Positions 8,457 to 17,402 are shown, counted from the stretch's first letter. The stretch: 64,000 nucleotides of DNA from Beijerinckiaceae bacterium (GCA_027533425.1 JAPZUD010000003.1:146983-210982); one strand, 5' to 3'. The notes: a model not told the origin generated them from the letters alone. Numbers and translations are program-made.

Positions 8457-9155
8457 TCAGCCGGACACGCTGTAGTATTTCACGACCTTGCGCTCGTTCT
8501 TCCAGGCATAGGGCGCGCCTTGCGGCACGAAGATCACATCCCCCGCGCGGAACCGGGCCGGCCCCTCGCTCTGGTGCGTCAGCGTCACCTCACCCTCGAG
8601 AAGATGCATCAGTTCATGGATCCGGTGCGGCACGAAACGCCGCTCGCATGGCGTCGAGACATCCCAGATTCCGGCGCGCAGGCCCGACGCATCGGTGAAC
8701 AGGTTCAGCGAATGGCATTCCGGCGGCGCGCTGACCAGCACCTCGGGCGCGGGCCCGGCCGAGCGGTTGCGCGGCAAAGCCGGATCGAGCGTGATCGCGC
8801 CCGTCTCGCCGGCCGGGGCCTCCGCCATTTCCTGCGCCACGAAAAAGACGAGGGTACCGGGCGCCGCCTCGACCGTGCCGGCAAACCCGCGCGGCAGTAC
8901 CACCGCCGCGCCGGCCTCATGGGCCCGGCCCTCGACCAGAAGCCGCCCCGCGCCGATCGTCATCAGTTCGGCATGACCAAGGCAGGCGACTGGCACCGCG
9001 CCATCCAGCCGCAGATGGCCGGCGCGATGGCCGTTGCCGTCATCGAACCGGATCGCCCGCACGGGGGCAAACGGATCGGCGGCGCTGGCGGCACCGGGTT
9101 GGCCGGCGGCCAGCGGCTGGCTGTCGCGGCCGAGATGGATCAGGGTCTTGGTCAT
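8457..9155 (-). CDS. Bicupin-like cupin domain protein
   Basis: This 232-residue protein looks like two cupin folds. The C-terminal one is clear: HRIHELMHLLEGEVTLTH followed by FRAGDVIFVPQGAPYAWKN, with candidate metal histidines in the first motif. The N-terminal half (ELMTIGAGRLLVEG, GAAVVLPRGFAG) lacks obvious metal ligands. It is the last gene of the minus-strand operon, 19 bases after the FAD oxidoreductase, with GGAG nine bases before the ATG. Similar small cupins accompany amine and amino-acid oxidation genes; the substrate is unknown. Confidence 0.75.
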   Translation of the reverse strand: MTKTLIHLGRDSQPLAAGQPGAASAADPFAPVRAIRFDDGNGHRAGHLRLDGAVPVACLGHAELMTIGAGRLLVEGRAHEAGAAVVLPRGFAGTVEAAPGTLVFFVAQEMAEAPAGETGAITLDPALPRNRSAGPAPEVLVSAPPECHSLNLFTDASGLRAGIWDVSTPCERRFVPHRIHELMHLLEGEVTLTHQSEGPARFRAGDVIFVPQGAPYAWKNERKVVKYYSVSG

Positions 9156-9174
9156 AAGGGGCTCCGGGAAGGGG

Positions 9175-10278
9175 TCAATGGCCGGCGGCCCAATGGGCCA
9201 GGTCGGAAAAGGCGAGCTTGCCCTCGACCATGTCGAGCACGCGCTCGCCGATCAGGGGCCCGAACTTGAACATCTGGCCGTCGCATTGCGTGATGACGAC
9301 CGCCTGCCCGTGGCGGGCGAAGAGGAAGCGGCGCGAGGGATCGAGCGTGTAATAGCCCACCTGCATCCGGAGCGGGCGATAGCCCTCGAAATCGCGGAAA
9401 TAGGGCCGGAACGCGCCGAGAATGGCCCCGCTCTCCCATTCGAGATCGGCGTCGAACCCGTCGACATCCGGCAGGGCCCGGCGCCGATGGGCCGAATAAC
9501 CGATCTTCAGCCCCGCCCCGCGCCGGTCCGGCAAGGTATAGCCGGTATGATCCCCCAGAGCGGCGATGGCCGGCGCATCGCGCCAGCTCTGCGCATGGGC
9601 GGCCGGCGGCTCGACATAGAGCAGGGCCTGCCGGTAGACCGGCACCTGGCCATAGCGATCCGGCATCAGGCGGGGCAGCCAGGCCCCGGCAGCCACCACC
9701 ACCATGTCACCCTGCCGGGTTGTGCCATCGGCAAGATGCGCGACGCCCTGCGCCTCGTCGACCGAGACGACGGTGCATCCGCCCTCGATCGGCACGTTAC
9801 GCGCCTGCAGCCAGGCGGTAAGGTCGCGCAGGATATCGGCGGCAAAAAGCGGCCCGCCCGGAAAGGCCGTGACGCCCCAGGCCCGGGCCGGCAGCACGAG
9901 ATGCGGGCAGAGCGCCTCCACACCCTGCCGGTCGAGCACGTCATGCGGCAGCCCGATGGCCCGGAAGGTCTCGCGCGTCTTCTCCGCATAATCGCCCGGT
10001 TCGAGCGAGATGGCGATCGCGCCGGTATTCTCGAAATGGCAGGCGCCGAGATCCTGCCAGAGCCGCTCCCAGGCGCTGAACGCCTCGGTGACCATGCGCG
10101 TATAGCCGGCCGCGGAACCATAGGGGTAGCGGATCATCCGGTGCCGGTCATGCGAGGCGGCCTGCGGATTGGGCACCGGGCCCTGTTCCAGCACGCGGAC
10201 CTCATGCCCGCGCAAGGAGGCCGCCCGGGCAAGGGAAAGGCCGACAATGCCGGCCCCGATGACAACAAGCCGAGCCAT
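9175..10278 (-). CDS. FAD-dependent amine oxidoreductase, monomeric sarcosine oxidase-like
   Basis: The 367-residue protein opens with a dinucleotide-binding motif (VVIGAGIVGLSLARAASLRG) and an ASHDRHRMIRYPYG segment typical of the MSOX/N-methyltryptophan oxidase group. The C-terminus has DGQMFKFGPLIGERVLDM, matching the conserved GFKF region. The position that carries the covalent-flavin cysteine in monomeric sarcosine oxidase appears to be glycine (GYYTLDP), so FAD is probably bound non-covalently. That alignment is by eye. The gene follows the M19 peptidase gene by six bases in the operon. It probably oxidises a secondary amine or N-alkyl amino acid. Confidence 0.8.
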   Translation of the reverse strand: MARLVVIGAGIVGLSLARAASLRGHEVRVLEQGPVPNPQAASHDRHRMIRYPYGSAAGYTRMVTEAFSAWERLWQDLGACHFENTGAIAISLEPGDYAEKTRETFRAIGLPHDVLDRQGVEALCPHLVLPARAWGVTAFPGGPLFAADILRDLTAWLQARNVPIEGGCTVVSVDEAQGVAHLADGTTRQGDMVVVAAGAWLPRLMPDRYGQVPVYRQALLYVEPPAAHAQSWRDAPAIAALGDHTGYTLPDRRGAGLKIGYSAHRRRALPDVDGFDADLEWESGAILGAFRPYFRDFEGYRPLRMQVGYYTLDPSRRFLFARHGQAVVITQCDGQMFKFGPLIGERVLDMVEGKLAFSDLAHWAAGH

Positions 10279-10284
10279 GGCCGC

Positions 10285-11310
10285 TCAGCCGCAGAATTTC
10301 TCGATCACACGGAGCCAGTTGCCGCCCATGATCGCGGCGACCTGCGCCTCCGTATAACCCCGCGCCATCAACCCGGCGGTGAAATTCGGCAGCTTGGCCA
10401 CCCGTTCGACGCCGAGCGGATAGGATTGCCGGCCGAACGAAGCGAGCGTGCCGAAAATGTCGGGCCGGCGCGTCCGCCAGGTGACGACGCTGGGCGAGGC
10501 GACGACCGTCTCCATCTCCTGGTAGAACTCGACATAATCCATGCCGATCCCGACGCCCTCGACGCCGACCAGCTTCACGAAATGGTCGACATGGTCGAGC
10601 AGCGTGTCCAGCGTCGGCGCCTCGTCAGCCAGCGAATGCGGCAGGCCGCAGACACCGATCATCCCGCCCTTCGTCACCATGCCCTGAACGGTCGCGTCGG
10701 TCGTATTGCGGCCATTGTCGCGCAGGGCAGCGGCATTCGAATGCGTGCAGACCGGCGCCCGGGCAATCGCCGTCGCCTCGGCCCGGGTGCGATGGCCGCA
10801 ATGCGAAAGATCGAGGATGACCGGCAATTCATTGACCCGCGCGATCAGCTCCTCGCCGAGATAGGTGATGCCCGCATCGCGCTTCTCGCCGCAGCCATCG
10901 CCGAACAGGTTGGCGGTGGTATAGGCGAGGCCGAGGAAACGCATCCCCATCCGCACCAGCGTCTCGACACGCCAGATCTTGTCATCCAGCATGGTGGCGC
11001 CCTGGGTGCCGAACATCACGCCGATCTTGCCGGCCGTCTTGGCAGCGCGCAGATCGGCGGCATTGAGGCACAGCCGGAGATGCGGGTTCTTCTCGATCTT
11101 CGTCAGGTGCTTCTCGGCATTGCGCAGCACCGTGTCCCAGTCTTCCTCCAGCGCGAAGGTAACATTCGTCCCGTCGACGCCACCGGCCAGCATGCGCTCG
11201 GTATATTTCTCGTCGAGCACATAGGCGATGGACAGACCGTCAAAGACATAGGTCTCGCGATGGAAGGCAAGGGCCTTCGCATCCGTGGTGAGATCATGGG
11301 ATAGCGTCAT
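10285..11310 (-). CDS. Membrane dipeptidase family (peptidase M19)
   Basis: The 341-residue protein has features of renal-dipeptidase-like zinc hydrolases: VDGTNVTFA near the N-terminus, FGTQGATML, a long GMRFLGLAYTTANLFGDG segment, VILDLSHCGHRTRAEA with a zinc-type histidine, and APVCTHSNAAAL. M19 enzymes cleave dipeptides, often with a D-residue at the C-terminus. The ATG overlaps the stop of the preceding FAD subunit gene (ATGA), indicating coupled translation. In an oxidative operon it may release the amino compound that the dehydrogenase then uses; this is inference. Confidence 0.88.
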   Translation of the reverse strand: MTLSHDLTTDAKALAFHRETYVFDGLSIAYVLDEKYTERMLAGGVDGTNVTFALEEDWDTVLRNAEKHLTKIEKNPHLRLCLNAADLRAAKTAGKIGVMFGTQGATMLDDKIWRVETLVRMGMRFLGLAYTTANLFGDGCGEKRDAGITYLGEELIARVNELPVILDLSHCGHRTRAEATAIARAPVCTHSNAAALRDNGRNTTDATVQGMVTKGGMIGVCGLPHSLADEAPTLDTLLDHVDHFVKLVGVEGVGIGMDYVEFYQEMETVVASPSVVTWRTRRPDIFGTLASFGRQSYPLGVERVAKLPNFTAGLMARGYTEAQVAAIMGGNWLRVIEKFCG

Positions 11311-12467
11311 GGATGTCCCCCGGGCTGGTTGGTCGTGCTGTTGGCAAAGCGCGCAATGGTGAAAGGCTCGATCGGCGTGCTGGTCTGGCCGGTGGCGATC
11401 AGCTCGGCCATGACATCGCCGACCCCGGGGCCAAGCTGGAAGCCGTGCCCGCAGAAGCCGAAGGCATAATGCAGCCCCGGAATCCGGGCCGAGGGTCCCA
11501 TGATCGGGATATCGTCGGGCAGGTAGCTCTCGATTCCGCTCCAGACGCGGATGACGTTGAGGCGGCGCAGGGCGGGCACGATCCGGGTGATCTGGGATAA
11601 CTGTCCCAGCGTGTTTTCCGGCTTCACATAGGCGCGCAGGGTTTCCGCGCTGGCCGGGCCGCGGATACCCCCGCCAAAGACGATGTTCCCCCGCTTCACC
11701 TGCCGGAGATAGATGATCTCCTCCGGAATGGTGGTGGCGATACCCAGAACCGGCTCCAGCCCGTAGGGCACCGGCTCGGTGACGGCCATTTGCGGGCCAT
11801 GGACCACCAGCGGCACCGGCTCCCCGAATTGTTGCGAAAGCCGGCTGCCCCAGGCCCCGGCGGTGATGAGCATCTGTTCGGCGCGGAAGACGCGGCCATC
11901 CGCTGTCTCGGCACGGAACGAACCGCCCTCCTGCTCGACGGTCAGCACCTCGGCCCGTTCGACAATCTCGGCACCGGCCCGCTTCGCCGCCCGGCCGAAA
12001 GCGGGGGCCGCGAGCCGCGGATTGGCATGGCCATCGAGTGGCGAATAGGAGCCGGCGCGGATTTCCGGCCCGAGAAAGGGGAAGCGGTCGCGCAGGACAT
12101 TGCCGCTGAGCATCTCCAGCTCAAGGCCGTAGGGCCGGGCATCGCGGCCATATTGCTCGATCCGGCCGGCCATCTCTTCCGTGTAGGCGAGCCTCAGATG
12201 GCCGGAGGGCAGGAACTCCGCATCCTCGCCGAGCAATTCGTTGAGCCGGCCCCAGATCGCCCGCGAGCGGTTGGCCAGCGGCAATTGCGGCAGGAACCGG
12301 CCCTGCCGGCGGACATTGCCGAAATTCGTCCCGCTGGCCTGCTGGCCGATCAGGCCGCGCTCGATCAGCGTCACCGATTTCCCGCGCTGGCGCAGGAAGA
12401 ACGCCGCCGAGGCCCCCATGATCCCGCCGCCGATGATCAGCACGTCGCTGCGTGTCCCCCCGGTCAT
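11307..12467 (-). CDS. FAD-dependent oxidase, beta subunit of HcnABC/opine-oxidase-like dehydrogenase
   Basis: This 386-residue DAO-family protein has an N-terminal GGGIMGASAAFFLRQRGK FAD motif, a QASGTNFGNVRRQGR segment and a C-terminal FGFCGHGFQLGPGVGDVMAEL motif shared with SoxB, HcnC and OoxB. The start at 12467 (MTGGTRSD) is preferred over an upstream in-frame ATG because GGAGAGG precedes it and because it gives the normal four-base overlap with the upstream gene. With the next two upstream genes it forms the alpha, beta and gamma set of a heteromeric amino-acid or opine dehydrogenase, in which this subunit carries the substrate site. Confidence 0.85.
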   Translation of the reverse strand: MTGGTRSDVLIIGGGIMGASAAFFLRQRGKSVTLIERGLIGQQASGTNFGNVRRQGRFLPQLPLANRSRAIWGRLNELLGEDAEFLPSGHLRLAYTEEMAGRIEQYGRDARPYGLELEMLSGNVLRDRFPFLGPEIRAGSYSPLDGHANPRLAAPAFGRAAKRAGAEIVERAEVLTVEQEGGSFRAETADGRVFRAEQMLITAGAWGSRLSQQFGEPVPLVVHGPQMAVTEPVPYGLEPVLGIATTIPEEIIYLRQVKRGNIVFGGGIRGPASAETLRAYVKPENTLGQLSQITRIVPALRRLNVIRVWSGIESYLPDDIPIMGPSARIPGLHYAFGFCGHGFQLGPGVGDVMAELIATGQTSTPIEPFTIARFANSTTNQPGGHP

Positions 12468-13840
12468 GGCTGCACCTCTCCGGCCGCGATGGCGAGCGGC
12501 TTGACCGGCGCCTGCCCGCGCAGGCGGCCCACCGCCTCCAGCGGCATGCCCGTGGCCGCAGCGACGATCTCCGCCCCGGCGTGGCCACAATAGCGCCCCT
12601 GGCAGCGGCCCATGCCCACGCGGGTCAGCGCCTTGGCGCGGTTGACCTCGTCGGCGCCCTTCTCTTTGGCGGCCTCACGCAATTCACCCACCGTGATACC
12701 CTCGCAGCGGCAGAGGATCGCCTCGTCCGGCAGGTCGGCCGCCAGCCCGGCCGGCCAGGGATAGGCCTCGGCAATGCCCTCGCGGAACCGTTCCATCACC
12801 CGGGCCTTCGCCCGGAGGGCCGCCCGCGGAGCATCCGGTACTGACCGGCCGAGATCCTCCAGTGCGGCGCAGGCGGCGAGCGCGCCGGAAATCTCGGCGC
12901 CATCGGCGCCCTGCGTCCGCACGCCATCCCCCGCGAGATAGATGCCGGGCACGGAGCTGCGCCCGTCGGCATCGATTTCGGGCCAGAATTGCCGCGTCCT
13001 GGCATCGAAGGTGAAGGCGCATCGTGCAAGATCGGCCAGCTGCGCTTCCGGCCGGAGATGGTAGCCGAGCCCCACCGCATCACAATCGAAGCGCCGGATC
13101 TCGCCCGAGGCGAGCCGGACGCTGACGCCGGTCACCCCGGCCTCCGCCTCACCATGGATCTCGACCGGCGTGACACCGCGATGGATCGCCATGCCGGAGG
13201 CCATGAGCCCCCCGACGATCCGGAGGCCCTTGAGCAGCATGCCCGGCCGCGCGGCGAGCTTCGGCAACGCCATGACCTGTCGCGGGAAGGGCGAGGTGTC
13301 GAGCAGTGCCACCACCTCGGCGCCGGCCTTGTGATATTGCAGCGCGACCAGCTGCAGCAGCGGCCCCGTGCCGAGAAAAACCACCTTCCGGCCAATGGCG
13401 CAGGCCTGCGCCTTGAGCGCAATCTGCGCCCCGCCGAGGCTGTAGACGCCGGCATGCTGCCAGCCCTTGACCGGCAGCAGCCGGTCGGTCGCGCCGGCCG
13501 CGATGATCAGCGCGTCATAGGCGAACTGGCCCGGCTTGCCCTCGCTGATCGTATGGACCACGCCATCCGCCACGTTCCAGGCGAGATGGCGGGGACGATA
13601 ATCGATCTGCGGCTTCAGCCGCTCGAAGCTCCGGTGCAGCGCAATCGCGCGCCCGGCTTCAGTGCCATAGAGCTGTTCCGGCGTCCGGCTGAAGCCTTCC
13701 GGCTGGCGGCGATAGATCTGCCCGCCATCCCGCTGGCCCTCGTCCAGCAGGACGGGCCTCACGCCCGCCGCAACAAGCGCTTCGGCAGCACGGACCCCGG
13801 CAGGCCCGGCCCCGACGATGATTATGCGCGGTTCGGCCAT
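12464..13840 (-). CDS. NAD(P)/FAD oxidoreductase with BFD-type [2Fe-2S] domain, alpha subunit (OoxA/HcnB-like)
   Basis: The 458-residue protein begins with a Rossmann motif (IIIVGAGPAGVRAAEALVAAG) followed by GGQIYRR, a signature of this alpha-subunit group. A second nucleotide-binding region is at VVFLGTGPLLQL. The C-terminal domain has CRCEGITVGEL and MGRCQGRYCG, giving the four cysteines of a bacterioferritin-associated-ferredoxin-like cluster. The start at 13840 (MAEPRII) overlaps the preceding small ferredoxin gene by 19 bases. The likely role is electron transfer between the FAD oxidase subunit and the respiratory chain. The true substrate (opine, D-amino acid, hydroxyproline or glycine) cannot be told from sequence. 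Confidence 0.86.
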   Translation of the reverse strand: MAEPRIIIVGAGPAGVRAAEALVAAGVRPVLLDEGQRDGGQIYRRQPEGFSRTPEQLYGTEAGRAIALHRSFERLKPQIDYRPRHLAWNVADGVVHTISEGKPGQFAYDALIIAAGATDRLLPVKGWQHAGVYSLGGAQIALKAQACAIGRKVVFLGTGPLLQLVALQYHKAGAEVVALLDTSPFPRQVMALPKLAARPGMLLKGLRIVGGLMASGMAIHRGVTPVEIHGEAEAGVTGVSVRLASGEIRRFDCDAVGLGYHLRPEAQLADLARCAFTFDARTRQFWPEIDADGRSSVPGIYLAGDGVRTQGADGAEISGALAACAALEDLGRSVPDAPRAALRAKARVMERFREGIAEAYPWPAGLAADLPDEAILCRCEGITVGELREAAKEKGADEVNRAKALTRVGMGRCQGRYCGHAGAEIVAAATGMPLEAVGRLRGQAPVKPLAIAAGEVQP

Positions 13841-14142
13841 GACAATTCCGGCTGTTCGGTGACGAGGGAAAGTCCGGCCCGGGCCGGGGTGTCGCAGGCG
13901 CGCAGGCGATGGCCGTCGGCGGTCCAGACCCAGCAATCCTGGCAGGCCGCCATGAGGCAGAAGCCGGAACGCGCCTCGGGCCCGAATTCCGAGCGGCGCA
14001 AGCGGCCCCGCGCCGTGAGGATCGCTACCAGAAGGCTGTCGCCCTCCAGCGCTTCGATCGTCTCGCCGTCAACCACGAGGGCGATCCGTGCCCGGCCGGT
14101 CTCGCCGAGGCGCAGGAAGCGGGCTTGCCCCGGGCTGCCCAT
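13822..14142 (-). CDS. Small [2Fe-2S] ferredoxin-like subunit, gamma (HcnA-like)
   Basis: The product is about 106 residues. It has an N-terminal beta-rich region (ARIALVVDGETIEALEGDSLLVAIL) and the cysteine pattern FCLMAACQDCWV...RLRACD, that is C-x4-C-x2-C plus a distal C, as in plant-type ferredoxin domains of HcnA and the gamma subunits of opine/proline dehydrogenases. It starts within the stop of the aldehyde dehydrogenase gene; GTG at 14145 directly before ATG 14142 is an alternative start. Its 3' end overlaps the alpha subunit gene, which fits a fixed three-subunit complex. Confidence 0.84.
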   Translation of the reverse strand: MGSPGQARFLRLGETGRARIALVVDGETIEALEGDSLLVAILTARGRLRRSEFGPEARSGFCLMAACQDCWVWTADGHRLRACDTPARAGLSLVTEQPELSWPNRA

Positions 14143-15593
14143 CACAGCCCCCCGACCAGCATGTATTTCATTTCGAGATATTCCTCGATCCCGTGCCGGC
14201 CGCCTTCGCGGCCGAGCCCCGATTCCTTGACCCCGCCGAACGGTGCGATCTCGTTGCCGAGCATGGCGGCATTGATGCCGATCATGCCGGCTTCGAGGTC
14301 TTCCGCCACGCGGAAGGCGCGGCCGAGATCCTTCGTGTAGAAATAGGCGGCAAGACCATAGGGCGTGGCATTGGCGAGGCGCACCACCTCCTCTTCGGTC
14401 TCGAAGCGGAACACGGCCGCCACCGGACCGAACGTCTCTTCCTGCGCGAGGATCATCCCGGGCGTGGCTCCGGCCAGCACAGTCGGCGTGTAATAGGTCC
14501 CGCCAAGCGGGTGTATCGCACCGCCGGTGGCGACCCGCGCCCCCTTGGCCAGGGCATCGGCGACATGCCGCTCGACCTTCTCGACCGCGCGCGCATTGAT
14601 CAGCGGCCCCTGGACGACGCCCTCCGCATCACCCGGCCCGACCTTGAGTGTGGCAACGGCCCGCGCAAAGGCCTCGACGAACCGGTCATGGATGCCGGCC
14701 TGCACATAGAGCCGGTTCGTGCAGACGCAGGTCTGGCCCATATTGCGGAACTTCGCCGCAATCGCGCCCTCGACCGCCCTGTCGAGATCGGCATCGTCGA
14801 ACACGATGAAGGGCGCATTGCCCCCGAGTTCGAGCGCGACCTTCTTCACCGTCGAGGCGGCCTGCCGCATCAGCAGCTTGCCGACCGGCGTCGAACCCGT
14901 AAAGCCGATGAAGCGCACCGCCGGGTGGGTGGTGAAGACCTCGCCGATCGCCGCGGCATCACCGGTGACGATGTTGAGCACGCCGGGCGGCATACCCGCC
15001 TCCAGCGCGAGCTGGCCGAGGGCCAGCGCGGTCAGCGGCGTGTCCGGCGCGGGCTTGACCACGAAGGTGCAGCCGGCCGCGAGCCCGGGCGCGCATTTCC
15101 GCGTGATCATCGCCGCCGGGAAATTCCAAGGCGTGATCGCGGCGGCGACGCCGATCGGCTGCTTCTGCACAATGATCCGCGTGTTCGGGAAGGGCGAGGG
15201 CATGGTCTCGCCATAGACGCGCTTCGCCTCCTCGGCATTGAACTCGACGAAGGAGGCGGCATAGGCCACCTCCCCGCGCGATTCGACCAGCGGCTTGCCC
15301 TGCTCGGCCGTCATCAGACGGGCCAGGTCCTCCTGGTTCGCCATGATCAGGTTGAACCAGCGGCGCAGGATCGCGCTGCGCTCCTTCGCCTGCAGCTTCG
15401 CCCAGGGCTTGAAGGCCCGTTCGGCGGCCAGCACCGCGGCCTCGGCCTCGGCCGTGCCGAAATGCGGCACCCGGGCAATCTCTTTCCCCGTAGCGGGGTT
15501 GGTCACGGGGAAGCTCCCCTCGCCCACCCATTCACCGCCGATCAGCGCCTGGCTGCGGAGAAGCTCGGGACGGATGAGAACCGGCGCGCTCAT
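14142..15593 (-). CDS. gabD: NAD(P)-dependent succinate-semialdehyde dehydrogenase family
   Basis: This 483-residue aldehyde dehydrogenase has the Rossmann-binding ITPWNFPAAMITRK, FTGSTPVG, the catalytic glutamate in VALELGGNAPFIVFDDAD and the catalytic cysteine in MGQTCVCTNR. The last motif and the C-terminal GREGGRHGIEEYLEMKYML are typical of GabD. The two cysteines two apart match GabD enzymes with a redox switch. The first ATG overlaps the HAD gene stop (ATGA). Within this operon it most likely oxidises a semialdehyde released by the dehydrogenases; glutarate semialdehyde is an equal possibility. Confidence 0.85.
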   Translation of the reverse strand: MSAPVLIRPELLRSQALIGGEWVGEGSFPVTNPATGKEIARVPHFGTAEAEAAVLAAERAFKPWAKLQAKERSAILRRWFNLIMANQEDLARLMTAEQGKPLVESRGEVAYAASFVEFNAEEAKRVYGETMPSPFPNTRIIVQKQPIGVAAAITPWNFPAAMITRKCAPGLAAGCTFVVKPAPDTPLTALALGQLALEAGMPPGVLNIVTGDAAAIGEVFTTHPAVRFIGFTGSTPVGKLLMRQAASTVKKVALELGGNAPFIVFDDADLDRAVEGAIAAKFRNMGQTCVCTNRLYVQAGIHDRFVEAFARAVATLKVGPGDAEGVVQGPLINARAVEKVERHVADALAKGARVATGGAIHPLGGTYYTPTVLAGATPGMILAQEETFGPVAAVFRFETEEEVVRLANATPYGLAAYFYTKDLGRAFRVAEDLEAGMIGINAAMLGNEIAPFGGVKESGLGREGGRHGIEEYLEMKYMLVGGL

Positions 15594-16297
15594 AGCCCGG
15601 CCTCGTCAGCCAGACCTGCCAGGGTCGAGTAATGGAAATCCGGCTTGGTCAGCCGGTCGACGGCAATGGTGCCGCCGAAGCCCTTCTGGCCCTGCCGCCG
15701 CTCGATCCAGCAGGTCGTGTAGCCGAGCGCCTTGGCCACGCCGATATCGTGATACTGGCTCTGCGCGACATGGAGGATCCGGTCGCGAACGAAGCCGGAC
15801 CGGCTGATCCGCCCGCGGGCAAAGCCGAAGAAATTCGGATCGGGCTTCTCGCACAGGGCCTCGTCCACCGAGATGCTGTCCCAGAACGGGTTGCCGAGCG
15901 TCCGGGCGAAATGATCCAGCGCCCAGCGCTGCGCATTGGTCATCGCCACGAGGCGATAGCGGGTGCGCAGCCGCGCCAGAGCCGCGACCGAATCCGGAAA
16001 GGCCGGCCAGAACTCGGCCGAGTCGCGGAAGCCGCGGGCCAGCGCGCGATCATCCTTCAGCCCGCAATCACGGACGAGATCGAAATAGGCACGTTCGAGA
16101 TCATCCGGATAGCGCAGGGTCTTCCCGGCCGTGCGCGAGGCGCGGTAGGCATCGAGGATCGCCTCGTCACTGACCGAGGCCGGCGCGGCACCGGACTGGC
16201 GCAGATAGGCCAGCATGCCGCCTTCGAAATCGATCAGCGTCCCGACGACATCGAAGGTCAGGACCTCGAAGTGCTGCAGGCGTTCGCGGGGTGTCAT
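15590..16297 (-). CDS. HAD-superfamily hydrolase, 2-haloacid dehalogenase-like
   Basis: The 235-residue protein has the HAD motif I TFDVVGTLID with nucleophile Asp, motif II in LVAMTNAQ, and a motif III/IV region with CEKPDPNFF and VAQSQYHDIGVAKALGY. The second Asp of the phosphatase DxD signature is replaced by valine (DVVGT), as in type II haloacid dehalogenases, which have no acidic residue there. True dehalogenation cannot be claimed; many such genes act on unknown acids. Start and stop both overlap neighbours by four bases. Confidence 0.8.
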   Translation of the reverse strand: MTPRERLQHFEVLTFDVVGTLIDFEGGMLAYLRQSGAAPASVSDEAILDAYRASRTAGKTLRYPDDLERAYFDLVRDCGLKDDRALARGFRDSAEFWPAFPDSVAALARLRTRYRLVAMTNAQRWALDHFARTLGNPFWDSISVDEALCEKPDPNFFGFARGRISRSGFVRDRILHVAQSQYHDIGVAKALGYTTCWIERRQGQKGFGGTIAVDRLTKPDFHYSTLAGLADEAGL

Positions 16298-16869
16298 GGG
16301 GCGATGGCCCTCCGGCTATTGGTGTTGGACGCGACGAGCGGAACCATGCGGGCCGCCAGGAACTGGCCGGGCGTGGTGCCGCAGAGCGAGCGGAAATGCC
16401 GGCAGAGATGGGATTGGTCACAGAACCCGACCTCGATCGCCGCGATGGCCGGCGGCGTGCCCTCGAGCAGCAGCTGCTGCGCGGCCTGAACCCGGACCAT
16501 GGACAGGAAGCGATAGGGCGCCACGCCGAACCGGCGCCGGAACAGGGTGACGAAGCGGAAGACGCTGAGCCCGGTCTTCTCGGCCAGATCCTCAAGGGTC
16601 AACCGCTCGGCATAATGCTGCTCGATATAGGCCCGGACCTCGTCGAGATCGGCACGCCGGATCCGCGGCTGCGCCGGAATGCCTGTCGGAAGGGAATGTC
16701 CCAGAGTCTGATGCACCGCGCTGCCCTCGCTCTCCGGCCGTGTCGTTGTCGGCAGGGAAAGGTTAGGCGGGGTGGGATGCGCAAAATCCCGAACTCGCGG
16801 GGATGCACGGTGATCCATGCCGAATCGGATGCGGGCACGGCAGATTGTGCGGCCCGCCGGAGGCCTCAT
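16294..16869 (-). CDS. AraC-family transcriptional regulator, short form
   Basis: The 191-residue protein has an unstructured N-terminus of about 70 residues and a C-terminal double helix-turn-helix: LTLEDLAEKTGLSVFRFVTLFRRRFGV...PYRFLSMVRVQAAQQLL and AIAAIEVGFCDQSHLCRHFRSLCGTTPGQF. It lacks the usual cupin sensor domain, so ligand sensing is unclear. The ATG at 16869 overlaps the lrp stop (ATGA); an internal ATG at 16818 is an alternative. It sits second in the operon and may act with the Lrp regulator. Confidence 0.82.
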   Translation of the reverse strand: MRPPAGRTICRARIRFGMDHRASPRVRDFAHPTPPNLSLPTTTRPESEGSAVHQTLGHSLPTGIPAQPRIRRADLDEVRAYIEQHYAERLTLEDLAEKTGLSVFRFVTLFRRRFGVAPYRFLSMVRVQAAQQLLLEGTPPAIAAIEVGFCDQSHLCRHFRSLCGTTPGQFLAARMVPLVASNTNSRRAIAP

Positions 16870-17360
16870 TCGTCGCGGTTGAACAGCCGGTCGATCGGGT
16901 AGTGATGCTTCACGAAGGGCGACTTGATGACGATGTAGCTGAAATACTTCTCGATGCCGATATTCCGGTCGAGCAGCGCCTCGATCACGCTCTGGTAATG
17001 GTTGACGCCCGAGGTGACGAATTTCAGCAGGTAATCATAGCCCCCGCTGACGAGATGGCATTCGATGATCTCCGGCACACCCCGGATTGCCGCCTCGAAC
17101 CGGGAGAAATCGTCGGATCGATGGTCCGACAGCGTGACTTCGGTGAAGATCAGCAGCACATCGCCGAGCTTGCGCAGATGAAGCTGGGCGCCATAGCCGG
17201 TGATATAGCCGGCGCTTTCGAGCCGCTTGACGCGGGTCAGGCAGGGGCTGGGCGAAAGGCCGACGGCATTGGCAAGGTCAACATTGGTGATGCGACCGTT
17301 CTTCTGCAGTTCGGCAAGGATCTTCAGGTCGATCCTGTCCAGTTTCGAAGATGTGGCCAT
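16866..17360 (-). CDS. Lrp/AsnC-family regulator, probable operon regulator
   Basis: The 164-residue protein has an N-terminal winged helix (LDRIDLKILAELQKNGRITNVDLANAVGLSPSPCLTRVKRLESAGYITGY) and a C-terminal RAM ligand-binding domain (LIFTEVTLSD, ECHLVSGGYDYLLKFV). The start at 17360 gives the usual family length; an in-frame ATG nine codons upstream lacks support. It is the first gene of a run of ten minus-strand genes ending at the cupin. A perfect 6-3-6 palindrome sits 43 bases before its start and recurs upstream of the aminotransferase, which suggests autoregulation and control of both units by a small amino compound. Confidence 0.9.
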   Translation of the reverse strand: MATSSKLDRIDLKILAELQKNGRITNVDLANAVGLSPSPCLTRVKRLESAGYITGYGAQLHLRKLGDVLLIFTEVTLSDHRSDDFSRFEAAIRGVPEIIECHLVSGGYDYLLKFVTSGVNHYQSVIEALLDRNIGIEKYFSYIVIKSPFVKHHYPIDRLFNRDE

Positions 17361-17402
17361 GCGTGCTACCCCTCGACCCCCGGGCAACAGGCCCCGGTGT
17401 CA

